Below, piece after piece: positions 1-6,990 of a stretch of DNA of 64,000 nt. A program made the position numbers and the translations under genes. Source of the DNA: Dietzia timorensis (GTDB taxonomy: Bacteria; Actinomycetota; Actinomycetes; Mycobacteriales; Mycobacteriaceae). The stretch is taken from contig NZ_CP015961.1 of NCBI RefSeq assembly GCF_001659785.1, forward strand, positions 248,001-312,000, in the 5' to 3' direction. Numbering within the stretch: the first letter of the stretch is position 1; each line of letters opens with the position of its first letter. The notes beneath the pieces are model-generated. The model did no database searches. It worked only from the letters and a program-made list of their open reading frames with translations, and was not told where the DNA came from.

Positions 1-342
1 CTGCAGCCGACGAATGGTCAGGGCATGGAGATCTCGCTGCAGGGCGCCTCGGGGCTCACCGAGCTCATCGCCGACGCGACAATGACGGGCCCGCGACCGG
101 CCGGCTTCGGCGCACTCACCGAACAGACCGCCTCGCTGTGCGCGGGACCCGATCTGATCTGCAACGCGCCGATGGACGCGGCCGGCGGGGCGGCGAGGCT
201 TTCCGAATTCCTCAACAACAACGCCGTCCACGCCGAATACGACACGAATCCGAATGTCGTCGAGGGCACCACGGCCACCGAGTGGAGCAGGCAGCATCTG
301 CAGTCGCTCATCGACTCGGCCGAGGAAGTTCCGCACTCCTAG
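1..342 (+). CDS. Culp6-like cutinase family enzyme, 3' fragment
   Basis: The reading frame is open to the left window edge, so only the last 113 codons are present. The fragment has the C-terminal half of the cutinase serine-esterase fold: two cysteines (codons 47 and 54) bracketing the catalytic Asp (codon 51, in GPDLIC), and the catalytic His (codon 77, in AVHAEY) 26 residues later. The nucleophile Ser would lie upstream of the window. In mycobacteria a cutinase-like phospholipase/thioesterase (Rv3802c, Culp6) sits directly before fadD32, and the same neighbour is found here. The assignment to Culp6 rather than another cutinase therefore rests mainly on synteny. The enzyme is expected in the cell envelope, where Culp6 is linked to mycolate metabolism. 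Confidence 0.75.
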   Translation: MQPTNGQGMEISLQGASGLTELIADATMTGPRPAGFGALTEQTASLCAGPDLICNAPMDAAGGAARLSEFLNNNAVHAEYDTNPNVVEGTTATEWSRQHLQSLIDSAEEVPHS

Positions 343-676
343 CCGATACGCACGCGGCCGATGCCGGTGGCGGCGGACCGCAGCGGAGAATCTCGGGGGA
401 TATCCACTCAGCCCGGCGTCATTTGCGTGTAACCGTCCACGTGAGCAGTACGATTCCCTAGGGTGACCCTGCCTGAGCGTTGCCTGCGAATGGAAACAGG
501 GCGTGAGGTAACGGTAGAGTCTCTAGTTTTGGGGCAGATGCGGACACGTCCGCATGCCCCTTGACCGTACGAATGAGGTACTCGGGGGTTTCTCGGCAGC
601 GAGGAATTCCCGGTTGCGGCCGCATGCCGGTGGGTCGCCTGTACTAGAGCGCCGAGAAGGATGGAGCATTAGCAAC
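343..676. other. Intergenic region and leader before fadD32
   Basis: This 334-base gap between the cutinase gene and the chosen fadD32 start has no convincing gene. It holds an imperfect hairpin at 531-560 (described separately). The coding frame of fadD32 stays open upstream to an ATG at 554, but the protein segment from 554 to 676 does not resemble FadD32 N-termini, so it is read as leader. No clear promoter hexamers could be assigned. Confidence 0.5.
531..560 (+). promoter_or_regulatory. Hairpin in the fadD32 leader
   Basis: The arms GGGGCA(GA)TGCGGAC and GTCCGCATGCCCC pair over 13 positions with one two-base bulge, closing on a two-base loop. It lies about 115 bases before the fadD32 GTG. 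No T-run follows on the plus strand, so it looks more like an operator or leader structure than a terminator, although a terminator for the cutinase gene is possible. Confidence 0.35.
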
Positions 677-2620
677 GTGGAGTTCGATGCGTACCGCAAC
701 GAGTCTGGGGCGATAGCCCTACCCGAGGACGCCACGTTGGTGGACTTCGTGGAGGAGAACGTATCGCGCGCCAATGCCGATCCCGAAGCGGATACTCTCG
801 TCTTCCGTTTCAATGACTACTCGAAGTCGCGCCAGGGCGAGCAGCAGGACCTGTCGTGGTCGGGCTTCGGCGCCCGGCTACACGCCATCGCCGCGCGGCT
901 CCAGCAGGTCGCCTCGCCGGGCGATCGCGTCGCGATCCTCGCGCCTCAGGGCCTCGACTACGTCGTGTCGTTCTTTGCCGCGATCCACGCCGGACTCATC
1001 TCCGTCCCGCTGTTCGATCCCGACGAGCCGGGCCACAAGGATCGCCTGCACGCGGTCCTGGGGGACTGTAAGCCCGCCGTCATCCTCACTTCTTCCCAGT
1101 CGGCCGCCGGTGTGCGCCAGCTGTTCCGCGAGGTCCCGGCCCGCGAGAGGCCGCGCGTCGTCGCCGTCGACGCGATCCCGAGCGAGCTCGGTAGCTCCTG
1201 GCAGAAGCCCGACCTGCACGGCTCCGACATCGCCTACCTGCAGTACACCTCGGGTTCCACGCGCACGCCGGCCGGCGTCGAGATCACCCACACCGGCGTG
1301 TGCACCAACGTGCTGCAGCTGATGTTCGGGCTCGGACTCACCGACCGTTCCAAGGGCGTCACCTGGCTTCCGCTGTTCCACGACATGGGCCTGCTGTGCG
1401 TGATCCTCCCGGCGATGGCCGGTGCGTTCACCTCGATCATGTCGCCGCGCGCGTTCGTGCAGCGCCCGGGACGCTGGGTGCGCGAGCTCGCCGCCTATCC
1501 CGAGGCCGAGGGCATTTTCGCAGCGGCCCCGAACTTCGCCTTCGAGCACGCCGCGCGCCGCGGACTGCCCGCCGAGGGGGAAGAGCTAGACCTGTCGCAC
1601 GTCACCTCCATCATCAACGGTTCGGAACCCGTCACCCCGACGTCGATCCGCGCCTTCCAGGAGGCATTCACCCCGTACGGTCTCTCCGACACGGTGGTCA
1701 AGCCCTCGTACGGCATGGCGGAAGCGACGCTGTTCGTCTCCTCTCCGGAGCAGCACGCCGCACCAGTGATCGTGCACGTCGACCGCAACAGCCTGAACGA
1801 GGGCCGCTTCGAGATCATCGATGCCGCCGACGTCGAGGGCAATTCCGAGGCCATCCCGCAGGTGGCGTGCGGCTACATCGCGCCGTCCCAGTGGGCTGTC
1901 ATCGTCGACCCCGAGCTGGATGACGACGGGGAGCACACCGGCAATGGCCGTGAGCTGCCCGACGGGTCCGTCGGCGAGATCTGGCTGCACGGCGCAAATA
2001 TCGGCCAGGCCTACTGGAAGCGCCCGGACGAGTCGCGTGCCACTTTCGACAACCGTCTCGTCTCCCGGCTGAGCGAGAATTCCCATGCCGAGCGCGAGTT
2101 CGGAGACGTTCCCGCAGACGCAGGTTGGCTCCGTACTGGAGACTTCGGTGTCTATCACGACGGGCAGATCTACATCACCGGCCGCGTCAAGGACCTCGTG
2201 ATCGTCGACGGGCGAAACCACTACCCGCAGGATCTCGAGGCCACGGCGCAGCTCGCCTCCGAGGCGCTGCGGCCGAACTTCGTTGCCGCCTTCTCCGTGC
2301 CCGCGAACCAGCTCCCGCCCGAGGCGCGCAACGGGCTCGACGTCGACCCCGGCGACGGCTCGGAGACGCTCGTGCTCGTCGCCGAGCGCGCACCGGGAGC
2401 AGGCAAGGCGGACCCGGCCCCGGTGGCCGACGCCGTGCGGAAGGCCATCTCCGAGGCGCACGGCGTCCACGCGCAGGACGTGCTCCTCGTGCCCGCCGGC
2501 TCCATCCCGCGTACCTCCTCGGGCAAGATCGCCCGCCGTGCAACCCGCCAGGAATACATCACGGGCACGCTGCGTGGCGGATACCAGCAAACCGCATTTC
2601 CGGACCTGGACGAGGGCTAA
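677..2620 (+). CDS. fadD32: Long-chain fatty-acyl-AMP ligase FadD32
   Basis: FadD32 adenylates the long meromycolic chain and loads it onto the N-terminal ACP of Pks13, an essential cytoplasmic step of mycolic acid synthesis. The 647-residue product follows M. tuberculosis FadD32 end to end: the adenylation signature YTSGSTRTPAG (about residues 190-200), FHDMG, the GEIW and RTGD motifs, the hinge GRVKDLVIVDGRNHYPQDLE, and the C-terminal IPRTSSGK with catalytic Lys617. The GTG at 677 is preferred over the ATG at 554 because GGAG lies 10 bases upstream and the N-terminus then matches the family register, with 21 residues before the conserved Leu. Unusually, pks13 does not follow directly but lies about 7.8 kb downstream. 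Confidence 0.95.
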   Translation: MEFDAYRNESGAIALPEDATLVDFVEENVSRANADPEADTLVFRFNDYSKSRQGEQQDLSWSGFGARLHAIAARLQQVASPGDRVAILAPQGLDYVVSFFAAIHAGLISVPLFDPDEPGHKDRLHAVLGDCKPAVILTSSQSAAGVRQLFREVPARERPRVVAVDAIPSELGSSWQKPDLHGSDIAYLQYTSGSTRTPAGVEITHTGVCTNVLQLMFGLGLTDRSKGVTWLPLFHDMGLLCVILPAMAGAFTSIMSPRAFVQRPGRWVRELAAYPEAEGIFAAAPNFAFEHAARRGLPAEGEELDLSHVTSIINGSEPVTPTSIRAFQEAFTPYGLSDTVVKPSYGMAEATLFVSSPEQHAAPVIVHVDRNSLNEGRFEIIDAADVEGNSEAIPQVACGYIAPSQWAVIVDPELDDDGEHTGNGRELPDGSVGEIWLHGANIGQAYWKRPDESRATFDNRLVSRLSENSHAEREFGDVPADAGWLRTGDFGVYHDGQIYITGRVKDLVIVDGRNHYPQDLEATAQLASEALRPNFVAAFSVPANQLPPEARNGLDVDPGDGSETLVLVAERAPGAGKADPAPVADAVRKAISEAHGVHAQDVLLVPAGSIPRTSSGKIARRATRQEYITGTLRGGYQQTAFPDLDEG

Positions 2621-2623
2621 CGG

Positions 2624-2650
2624 CCATCCGAGACCTTTCCCGCTCCGAAC
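2624..2650 (+). promoter_or_regulatory. SigK-type promoter of sigK-rskA
   Basis: The sequence reads CCATCC, 16 bases, CGAAC (or CCGAAC with a 15-base spacer). This matches the mycobacterial SigK consensus, CCATCC then about 16-17 bases then CCGAAT. It lies about 110 bases before sigK, which implies positive autoregulation. The same element with the same spacing occurs twice more at 5020-5121. Confidence 0.75.
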
Positions 2651-2759
2651 CACACAGTGCAAGGACGCTCCGGGACGACCGACCGGCGTGTCGAGGAAAA
2701 CGCGGCCAGACCGGGTGCGCGTGGTTAGCTGCCGGGCAGCGCCGCATAGACTTCTGCGC

Positions 2760-3380
2760 ATGAGCGACGACGGACCTCAAGGAGGCGAGAGAGGCGATGG
2801 CGGTGCGACCGCATCGCCATCGCCCTCGTCTCTGGCTGCCCTGGTCCGTGGGTCGGCGAGTGGTGACAGAGGTGCTTTTGCGCAGCTCTTCGACCTGACC
2901 TCGCCTCGGCTTTACGGACTGATCGTCCGGATTGTCGGCGACCGTGGCTATGCGGAGGAGATACTGCAGGAGTCGTACCTGCAGATATGGGAAAGTGCCG
3001 ATCGCTACGAAGAGAAATTCGGATCGGCACTGAGCTGGATGCTCACCATCGCACATCGACGTGCAGTGGACCGGGTGCGCAGCGAACAGTCGGCACGGCG
3101 GCGAGAGGAGGCAGACGCAATGCACTCTCCGGCCGAACAGGTTGACATCGCCGAAGGCGTGGCAGAGTCGATGGCGTCGCGTGAACTTGCGACCGACGTG
3201 CGGCGTTGCGTCGACGACCTCTCCTCGGTGCAGAGGCAGGCGATCGAGCTCGCATACTTCGGTGGGCTGACATACCGCGATGTCGCCGAACGGCTCGGCG
3301 CCGCATTGCCGACGGTGAAATCCCGGATCAGAGACGGTCTGCGAAACCTGAAAAAGTGCCTGGGGGGTGAGCCGAGATGA
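2760..3380 (+). CDS. sigK: ECF RNA polymerase sigma factor SigK
   Basis: This 206-residue ECF sigma factor has a region 2 (about residues 35-105: LFDLTSPRLYGLIVRIVGD, AEEILQESYLQIWE, LTIAHRRAVDRVR) and a region 4 (about residues 148-200: LSSVQRQAIELAYFGGLTY, LPTVKSRIRDGLRNLKK) as in the SigK/SigL group. The assignment to SigK rests on the overlapping RskA-type anti-sigma gene (ATGA overlap at 3377-3380), the SigK-type promoter upstream, and the neighbouring fasciclin lipoprotein, the family controlled by SigK in M. tuberculosis (mpt70/mpt83). It is about 20 residues longer than the mycobacterial protein, owing to a low-complexity N-terminus. The ATG at 2760 is chosen because upstream sequence in frame carries the promoter and overlaps fadD32. 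Confidence 0.85.
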   Translation: MSDDGPQGGERGDGGATASPSPSSLAALVRGSASGDRGAFAQLFDLTSPRLYGLIVRIVGDRGYAEEILQESYLQIWESADRYEEKFGSALSWMLTIAHRRAVDRVRSEQSARRREEADAMHSPAEQVDIAEGVAESMASRELATDVRRCVDDLSSVQRQAIELAYFGGLTYRDVAERLGAALPTVKSRIRDGLRNLKKCLGGEPR

Positions 3381-4192
3381 GCGCGTTTCCGTCGATCGAT
3401 GACGGCGATTTCGAGCTCTACGCCCTCGGAGCGCTCGGCACCGAGGAAAGCCGACGTGTCCGGCAAGCCTTGGAGGGCGCCGAACCCGCGCAACGGGAGG
3501 CGATGCTGCGCCGAATCGCCGAAGCGCGGGAGGCCGCGGCTGCGCTGGTGGAGGCGGCCGATCTCGACGAGGCACCGCCGGCGCGGGCCAGGGCCGAGCT
3601 ACTCGAAGCGATCGATCGGGGGCAACCGGCGGATCGCTCCACGAGCGGCGGCGACGTCATAGATGCACGGTCCAGGTTCCGCCCCGCAACCCTCGCGGCC
3701 GCAGCAGCGGTAGTCCTACTCCTTGGTGCCGGAGTGGTCGCTATCGCAGTGCGTTCCGGCGACAACACGGCAGAGATCGCCGGGCCCGAGAGTTCGACGG
3801 CGCAGACGTCCGAGCCGGGTGTCGACGACGGCCCCACGGGCATGGTCGACCAGATCATGGCGGCCCCCGACGCGAATATCGTCAATGCCTCACTGGATTC
3901 CGGCGCGACGGCGAAGGTCATGGAATCGGAGCAACTCGACATGGCCGTGTTGGAGATCTCGGGCATGCCCGAAGCCTCCGAGGGGATGCACTACCAGCTC
4001 TGGCTCAACGGCTTCGGGCCCAACCCGATCGCCGGTGGAGCCATGTCGGTCGGCGCCGACGGCAGCACCCTGATGGGTGGCATCGAGGAGCTGGCGAGGA
4101 CGAGTGGCGTCGCCGTGACGCAGGAGCCGAACTCCGATCCGCGTCCACCCGCCCCGACCGGGGAAGTGCTCATGGAAATGGACATGGCCTAG
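3377..4192 (+). CDS. rskA: Anti-sigma-K factor RskA
   Basis: RskA is a single-pass membrane protein that sequesters SigK; regulated proteolysis of RskA releases the sigma factor. The 271-residue product has an N-terminal cytosolic domain (about 1-95, starting DDGDFELYALGAL as in RskA proteins), one transmembrane helix (about 100-122, Ala/Val-rich) and an extracytoplasmic C-terminal domain with the family motif YQLWLNGFGPNPIAGG. No zinc-binding HxxxCxxC motif is visible, in keeping with the RskA class. Its start codon overlaps the sigK stop, so the two are translationally coupled. A strong terminator-like hairpin follows at 4225-4264. Confidence 0.9.
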   Translation: MSAFPSIDDGDFELYALGALGTEESRRVRQALEGAEPAQREAMLRRIAEAREAAAALVEAADLDEAPPARARAELLEAIDRGQPADRSTSGGDVIDARSRFRPATLAAAAAVVLLLGAGVVAIAVRSGDNTAEIAGPESSTAQTSEPGVDDGPTGMVDQIMAAPDANIVNASLDSGATAKVMESEQLDMAVLEISGMPEASEGMHYQLWLNGFGPNPIAGGAMSVGADGSTLMGGIEELARTSGVAVTQEPNSDPRPPAPTGEVLMEMDMA

Positions 4193-4224
4193 CGGACCGG
4201 TTCTTCGTCGGCCGAGCAAGGGAA

Positions 4225-4264
4225 GGCGCCCCCGAGCCCTTCGTGTGAGGAGCTCGGGGGCGCC
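4225..4264. terminator. Bidirectional terminator between rskA and fasciclin gene
   Basis: Perfect 13-base arms GGCGCCCCCGAGC and GCTCGGGGGCGCC flank a 14-base loop. The hairpin lies between the convergent ends of rskA and the fasciclin lipoprotein gene. It has no long T-run, which is common for actinobacterial terminators. Confidence 0.75.
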
Positions 4265-4286
4265 ATGCCTTGCCCGCGTGGGGCCG

Positions 4287-4982
4287 CTACATCTTCGGCA
4301 TGAGGACGCCGTCGATCAGATACACCACGGCGTTGGCGGTTTGCACTCCGCCACAAACTACCTGTGCTTCGCCGACCGCGAGATCGTCGCCTTCTCCGGT
4401 GACCTCGATCTCGTCTCCGGCGAGCGTAGTGTGCGTGCCGGCGATGTCATCGGGGTTGATCTTGCCTTCGACGACGTGATGGCTGAGCACGTTGGTGAGG
4501 AGATCCGCATCCGTGCCAAGGGTGTCCATCGTGGCGTCGTCCACGGCATCGAATGCCTCGTCCACCGGTGCGAACACGGTGAGCTCGCCGCCGTTGAGCG
4601 TGTCCACGAGATTGACGTCGGGGTTCACTTCGCCGGACACCGCGGCCGTGAGGGTGGTGAGCATGGGGTTGCTCGAGGCGGCGGTGGCGACAGGTTCTTG
4701 TGCCATGCCGTCGACCGACGCGGGTCCGTCGGGATTCTGCTCCGCGTATGCGCTGCAGCCGCTGCCGACAAGATTAGCCATGGGATCTGCATCTTCGGCG
4801 CCGTTTGCCGGGCTGGTCATCGACATGTCGCTCGATTCGGACATCGGCGCCGAGGACGACATCTCATCTCCCGACCCCATACTGTTCATTTCCTCTGGCT
4901 CTTCGGTTCCGCAGGCTCCGACGGCCAGTGCGGCGGCCGCTGCGATCGCAAGACCGCCTCTGCGAATGGTGCTCGTCTTCAT
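4287..4982 (-). CDS. Fasciclin-domain lipoprotein (MPT83/MPT70-like)
   Basis: The 231-residue product has a lipoprotein signal peptide ending in LAVGAC (lipidated Cys at about residue 24), a Ser/Met/Glu-rich linker (about 25-70), and one fasciclin (FAS1) domain over about 75-231 with the motifs [14 protein letters not shown] and [14 protein letters not shown]. This is the architecture of mycobacterial MPT83, an exported cell-surface protein under SigK control. A SigK-type promoter (CCATCC-16-CGAAC) lies directly upstream and would give a leader of about 30 bases. The Met-rich linker (several SMG, EMS and DMSM segments) is notable and could bind metal, but that is inference. The gene is convergent with sigK-rskA and divergent from the molybdopterin oxidoreductase. 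Confidence 0.88.
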   Translation of the reverse strand: MKTSTIRRGGLAIAAAAALAVGACGTEEPEEMNSMGSGDEMSSSAPMSESSDMSMTSPANGAEDADPMANLVGSGCSAYAEQNPDGPASVDGMAQEPVATAASSNPMLTTLTAAVSGEVNPDVNLVDTLNGGELTVFAPVDEAFDAVDDATMDTLGTDADLLTNVLSHHVVEGKINPDDIAGTHTTLAGDEIEVTGEGDDLAVGEAQVVCGGVQTANAVVYLIDGVLMPKM

Positions 4983-5019
4983 GGTGTCCTCCTTAATGGA
5001 TGTGCACGTTCACCATGTG

Positions 5020-5046
5020 GTTCGGATCACCGGGCTACTCGGATGG
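5020..5046 (-). promoter_or_regulatory. SigK-type promoter of the fasciclin gene
   Basis: Read on the minus strand: CCATCC at 5046-5041, a 16-base spacer, then CGAAC at 5024-5020. The predicted transcription start is about 30 bases from the ATG at 4982. The element has the same sequence and spacing as the sigK promoter at 2624-2650. Confidence 0.75.
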
Positions 5047-5094
5047 GTGACCGAAGAAATTGACCGGAAACCGACGGGTTTCGCAGTCTCACAC

Positions 5095-5121
5095 CCATCC
5101 GGAGAATGCGTTCCTACGAAT
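5095..5121 (+). promoter_or_regulatory. SigK-type promoter of the molybdopterin oxidoreductase
   Basis: CCATCC at 5095-5100 is followed after 16 bases by CGAAT at 5117-5121, the closest of the three local copies to the mycobacterial SigK consensus. Its -35 lies about 50 bases from the divergent fasciclin promoter, so the two genes share one intergenic control region. Confidence 0.75.
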
Positions 5122-5160
5122 TCCGTACGCAGGCGATAGCGGGAGACAGAGGGAGCGGGA

Positions 5161-6750
5161 ATGAGTAACGAGACAGGCGGCCTGTCCTCTGGCGGCAACC
5201 GCGGTGCACGCGTGGGTCGACACGTTCGGAGGGCGAGTGTCGGACTACTTGCGGCAATGATGGTGGCTGCCCTGGGTCACCTTTTATCGTTCCTCATCGC
5301 AGCCGGTTCCTCGCCGGTCGCAGCGGTCGCCGATGCCATCGTCGCGCAGGCTCCCTCTGCCATGCGCGAGTTCGCGATCAGTACTTTCGGAACGGCCGAC
5401 AAGCCCGCGCTTGTCGTCGGGATCATCGGTGCGATCACGGTGTTGGCCGTAGCTGCCGGTGTGGCAGAACGTGTGGCCCGCCCATGGGGCTCCCTCTTGC
5501 TCGGTGTCCTGGCGTTGGCCGGCGTCGTCGCAGCCGTGAGCCGGCCAACGGCCACCTGGGCGTGGGCGATTCCCTCCATCGTGGGCGGTGCGGCGGGGAT
5601 CGCCGTTCTTCGTTTCGGAATCCGATTGACCGATGCTCGGTCGCCCGTCCCGAAGGGAGGAGACCCCTCCGGGCCTAGTAGGCGTACGTTTCTCGCCTTT
5701 GTCGGCGGGGTCGCCGGACTGACGGTGGCGATCGGCGGTCTCGGGGTCGGGCTCGCCAGAAAAGCGAGTGACCTCGCCGCCGAACGATTGCGCATTGCGC
5801 TTCCTTCAGTCGCCGCGAAGCTACAGGCCCCTCGCCCGGGCCCCGAGGTCGAGGCGCCCGTGTCAGACGGCACTGCGTTTATCACCCCGAACGAGGACTT
5901 CTACCGGATCGACACCGCGTTGCAGCTGCCCGCGATCAGCGTGGAGGAGTGGAGCCTGCGCATCCACGGAATGGTAGACCGCGAAATCGAACTGAGCTGG
6001 CAGGATCTCAACGACCGGATGGCGATGGAACGCATCATTACGTTGACATGCGTGTCCAACGAAATCGGCGGAAGCCTAGCGGGTAACGCGACATGGACGG
6101 GTTTTCCCATCCGCGACCTCCTGGACGAGGTCGGTGTCCGGCCGGGTGCGGACATGCTGTTGTCCACCTCCGCGGACGGGTGGACCAGCGGAACCCCGAT
6201 TGCGGCGTTGACCGATGGCCGTGACGCGATGCTGGCCGTGGGCATGAATGGAGAGCCCCTTCCAATCGAGCACGGGTACCCGGTCCGGCAGGTCGTGCCC
6301 GGACTGTACGGATACGTGTCGGCGACCAAGTGGGTGGTCGACTGGGAAATCACCCGCTTCGACCAGGCGAGCGCCTACTGGACCGATAGAGGTTGGGGCG
6401 AGAAGGGGCCGATCAAGACCGCTTCGAGAATCGACCGACCGGCGCCGTTGGCCGAACTCACCGCCGGCGTCAACGTCATCGCGGGGACCGCATGGGCTCA
6501 GCACAGGGGGATCTCGAAGGTTGAGGTCAGGGTCGATCAGGGGCCATGGCGGGAAGCGCAGACCGCTGCTGCGTACTCGGTGGACACCTGGCAAATGTGG
6601 TCCTGGGAATGGGATGCGACCCCGGGAATCCACACCGTCGTCGTTCGCGCGACCGATAACGACGGCGAGCTGCAGACAGAACGCCGACAAGGCACCGTGC
6701 CCGACGGGGCGACCGGTTGGCACAGCAGGACCTTCCGAGTTGTCGGCTAG
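5161..6750 (+). CDS. Membrane molybdopterin oxidoreductase, sulfite-oxidase family
   Basis: The 529-residue product has an N-terminal block of about four membrane helices (about residues 28-155), then an internal twin-arginine motif SRRTFLAFVGG (Arg174-Arg175) before a fifth hydrophobic segment, then a sulfite-oxidase-type molybdopterin domain (about 230-420, with the Mo-ligand Cys in LTCVSNEIGG and the motif GYPVRQVVPGLYGY) and an Ig-like dimerisation domain (about 430-529). The catalytic part is therefore probably moved across the membrane folded by the Tat system. The substrate is unknown; family members act on sulfite or on oxidised sulfur in proteins. A SigK-type promoter at 5095-5121 puts it in the SigK regulon. 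A good RBS (GGGAGCGGGA) precedes the ATG. Confidence 0.85.
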   Translation: MSNETGGLSSGGNRGARVGRHVRRASVGLLAAMMVAALGHLLSFLIAAGSSPVAAVADAIVAQAPSAMREFAISTFGTADKPALVVGIIGAITVLAVAAGVAERVARPWGSLLLGVLALAGVVAAVSRPTATWAWAIPSIVGGAAGIAVLRFGIRLTDARSPVPKGGDPSGPSRRTFLAFVGGVAGLTVAIGGLGVGLARKASDLAAERLRIALPSVAAKLQAPRPGPEVEAPVSDGTAFITPNEDFYRIDTALQLPAISVEEWSLRIHGMVDREIELSWQDLNDRMAMERIITLTCVSNEIGGSLAGNATWTGFPIRDLLDEVGVRPGADMLLSTSADGWTSGTPIAALTDGRDAMLAVGMNGEPLPIEHGYPVRQVVPGLYGYVSATKWVVDWEITRFDQASAYWTDRGWGEKGPIKTASRIDRPAPLAELTAGVNVIAGTAWAQHRGISKVEVRVDQGPWREAQTAAAYSVDTWQMWSWEWDATPGIHTVVVRATDNDGELQTERRQGTVPDGATGWHSRTFRVVG

Positions 6751-6767
6751 GGACGAGCTGGCAAAAG

Positions 6768-6783
6768 TAGACAGACTTGTCTA
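6768..6783. promoter_or_regulatory. TAGACA-N4-TGTCTA inverted repeat
   Basis: A perfect six-base inverted repeat with a four-base spacer lies just after the molybdopterin gene and about 210 bases upstream of fprA. Its size fits a small dimeric repressor operator. The cognate regulator is not identified. Confidence 0.35.
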
Positions 6784-6838
6784 TATTTAGACGTACACAA
6801 AACGAACACGCAGGTAGTTAGTGATGCACGTCACCACG

Positions 6839-6870
6839 AAAGCAAATTGAAACAAGTTTCAATTTGCTTT
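6839..6870. promoter_or_regulatory. AT-rich 15-bp-arm palindrome upstream of fprA
   Basis: The arms AAAGCAAATTGAAAC and GTTTCAATTTGCTTT are perfectly complementary, separated by AA, and pairing extends three more bases beyond a one-base bulge. It is strikingly AT-rich for this genome. It could be an operator for fprA or a terminator (TTTT follows the 3' arm on the plus strand) after the molybdopterin gene. Confidence 0.5.
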
Positions 6871-6990
6871 TCGTCGTGTTAGCTTAGCCTGCACATACTT
6901 GATAAATTGGGCTTGGGAAGCGAACCCGCTCGGCAGGTGCTCGACAAGCGTGACACGTCTGGATCGAAGGAATTAAAGGAGGCGAAGGAG

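Noticed and set aside
554-676. An upstream ATG start for fadD32
   Set aside because: The extra 41 residues do not resemble FadD32 N-termini and the GTG at 677 has a better RBS and family register.
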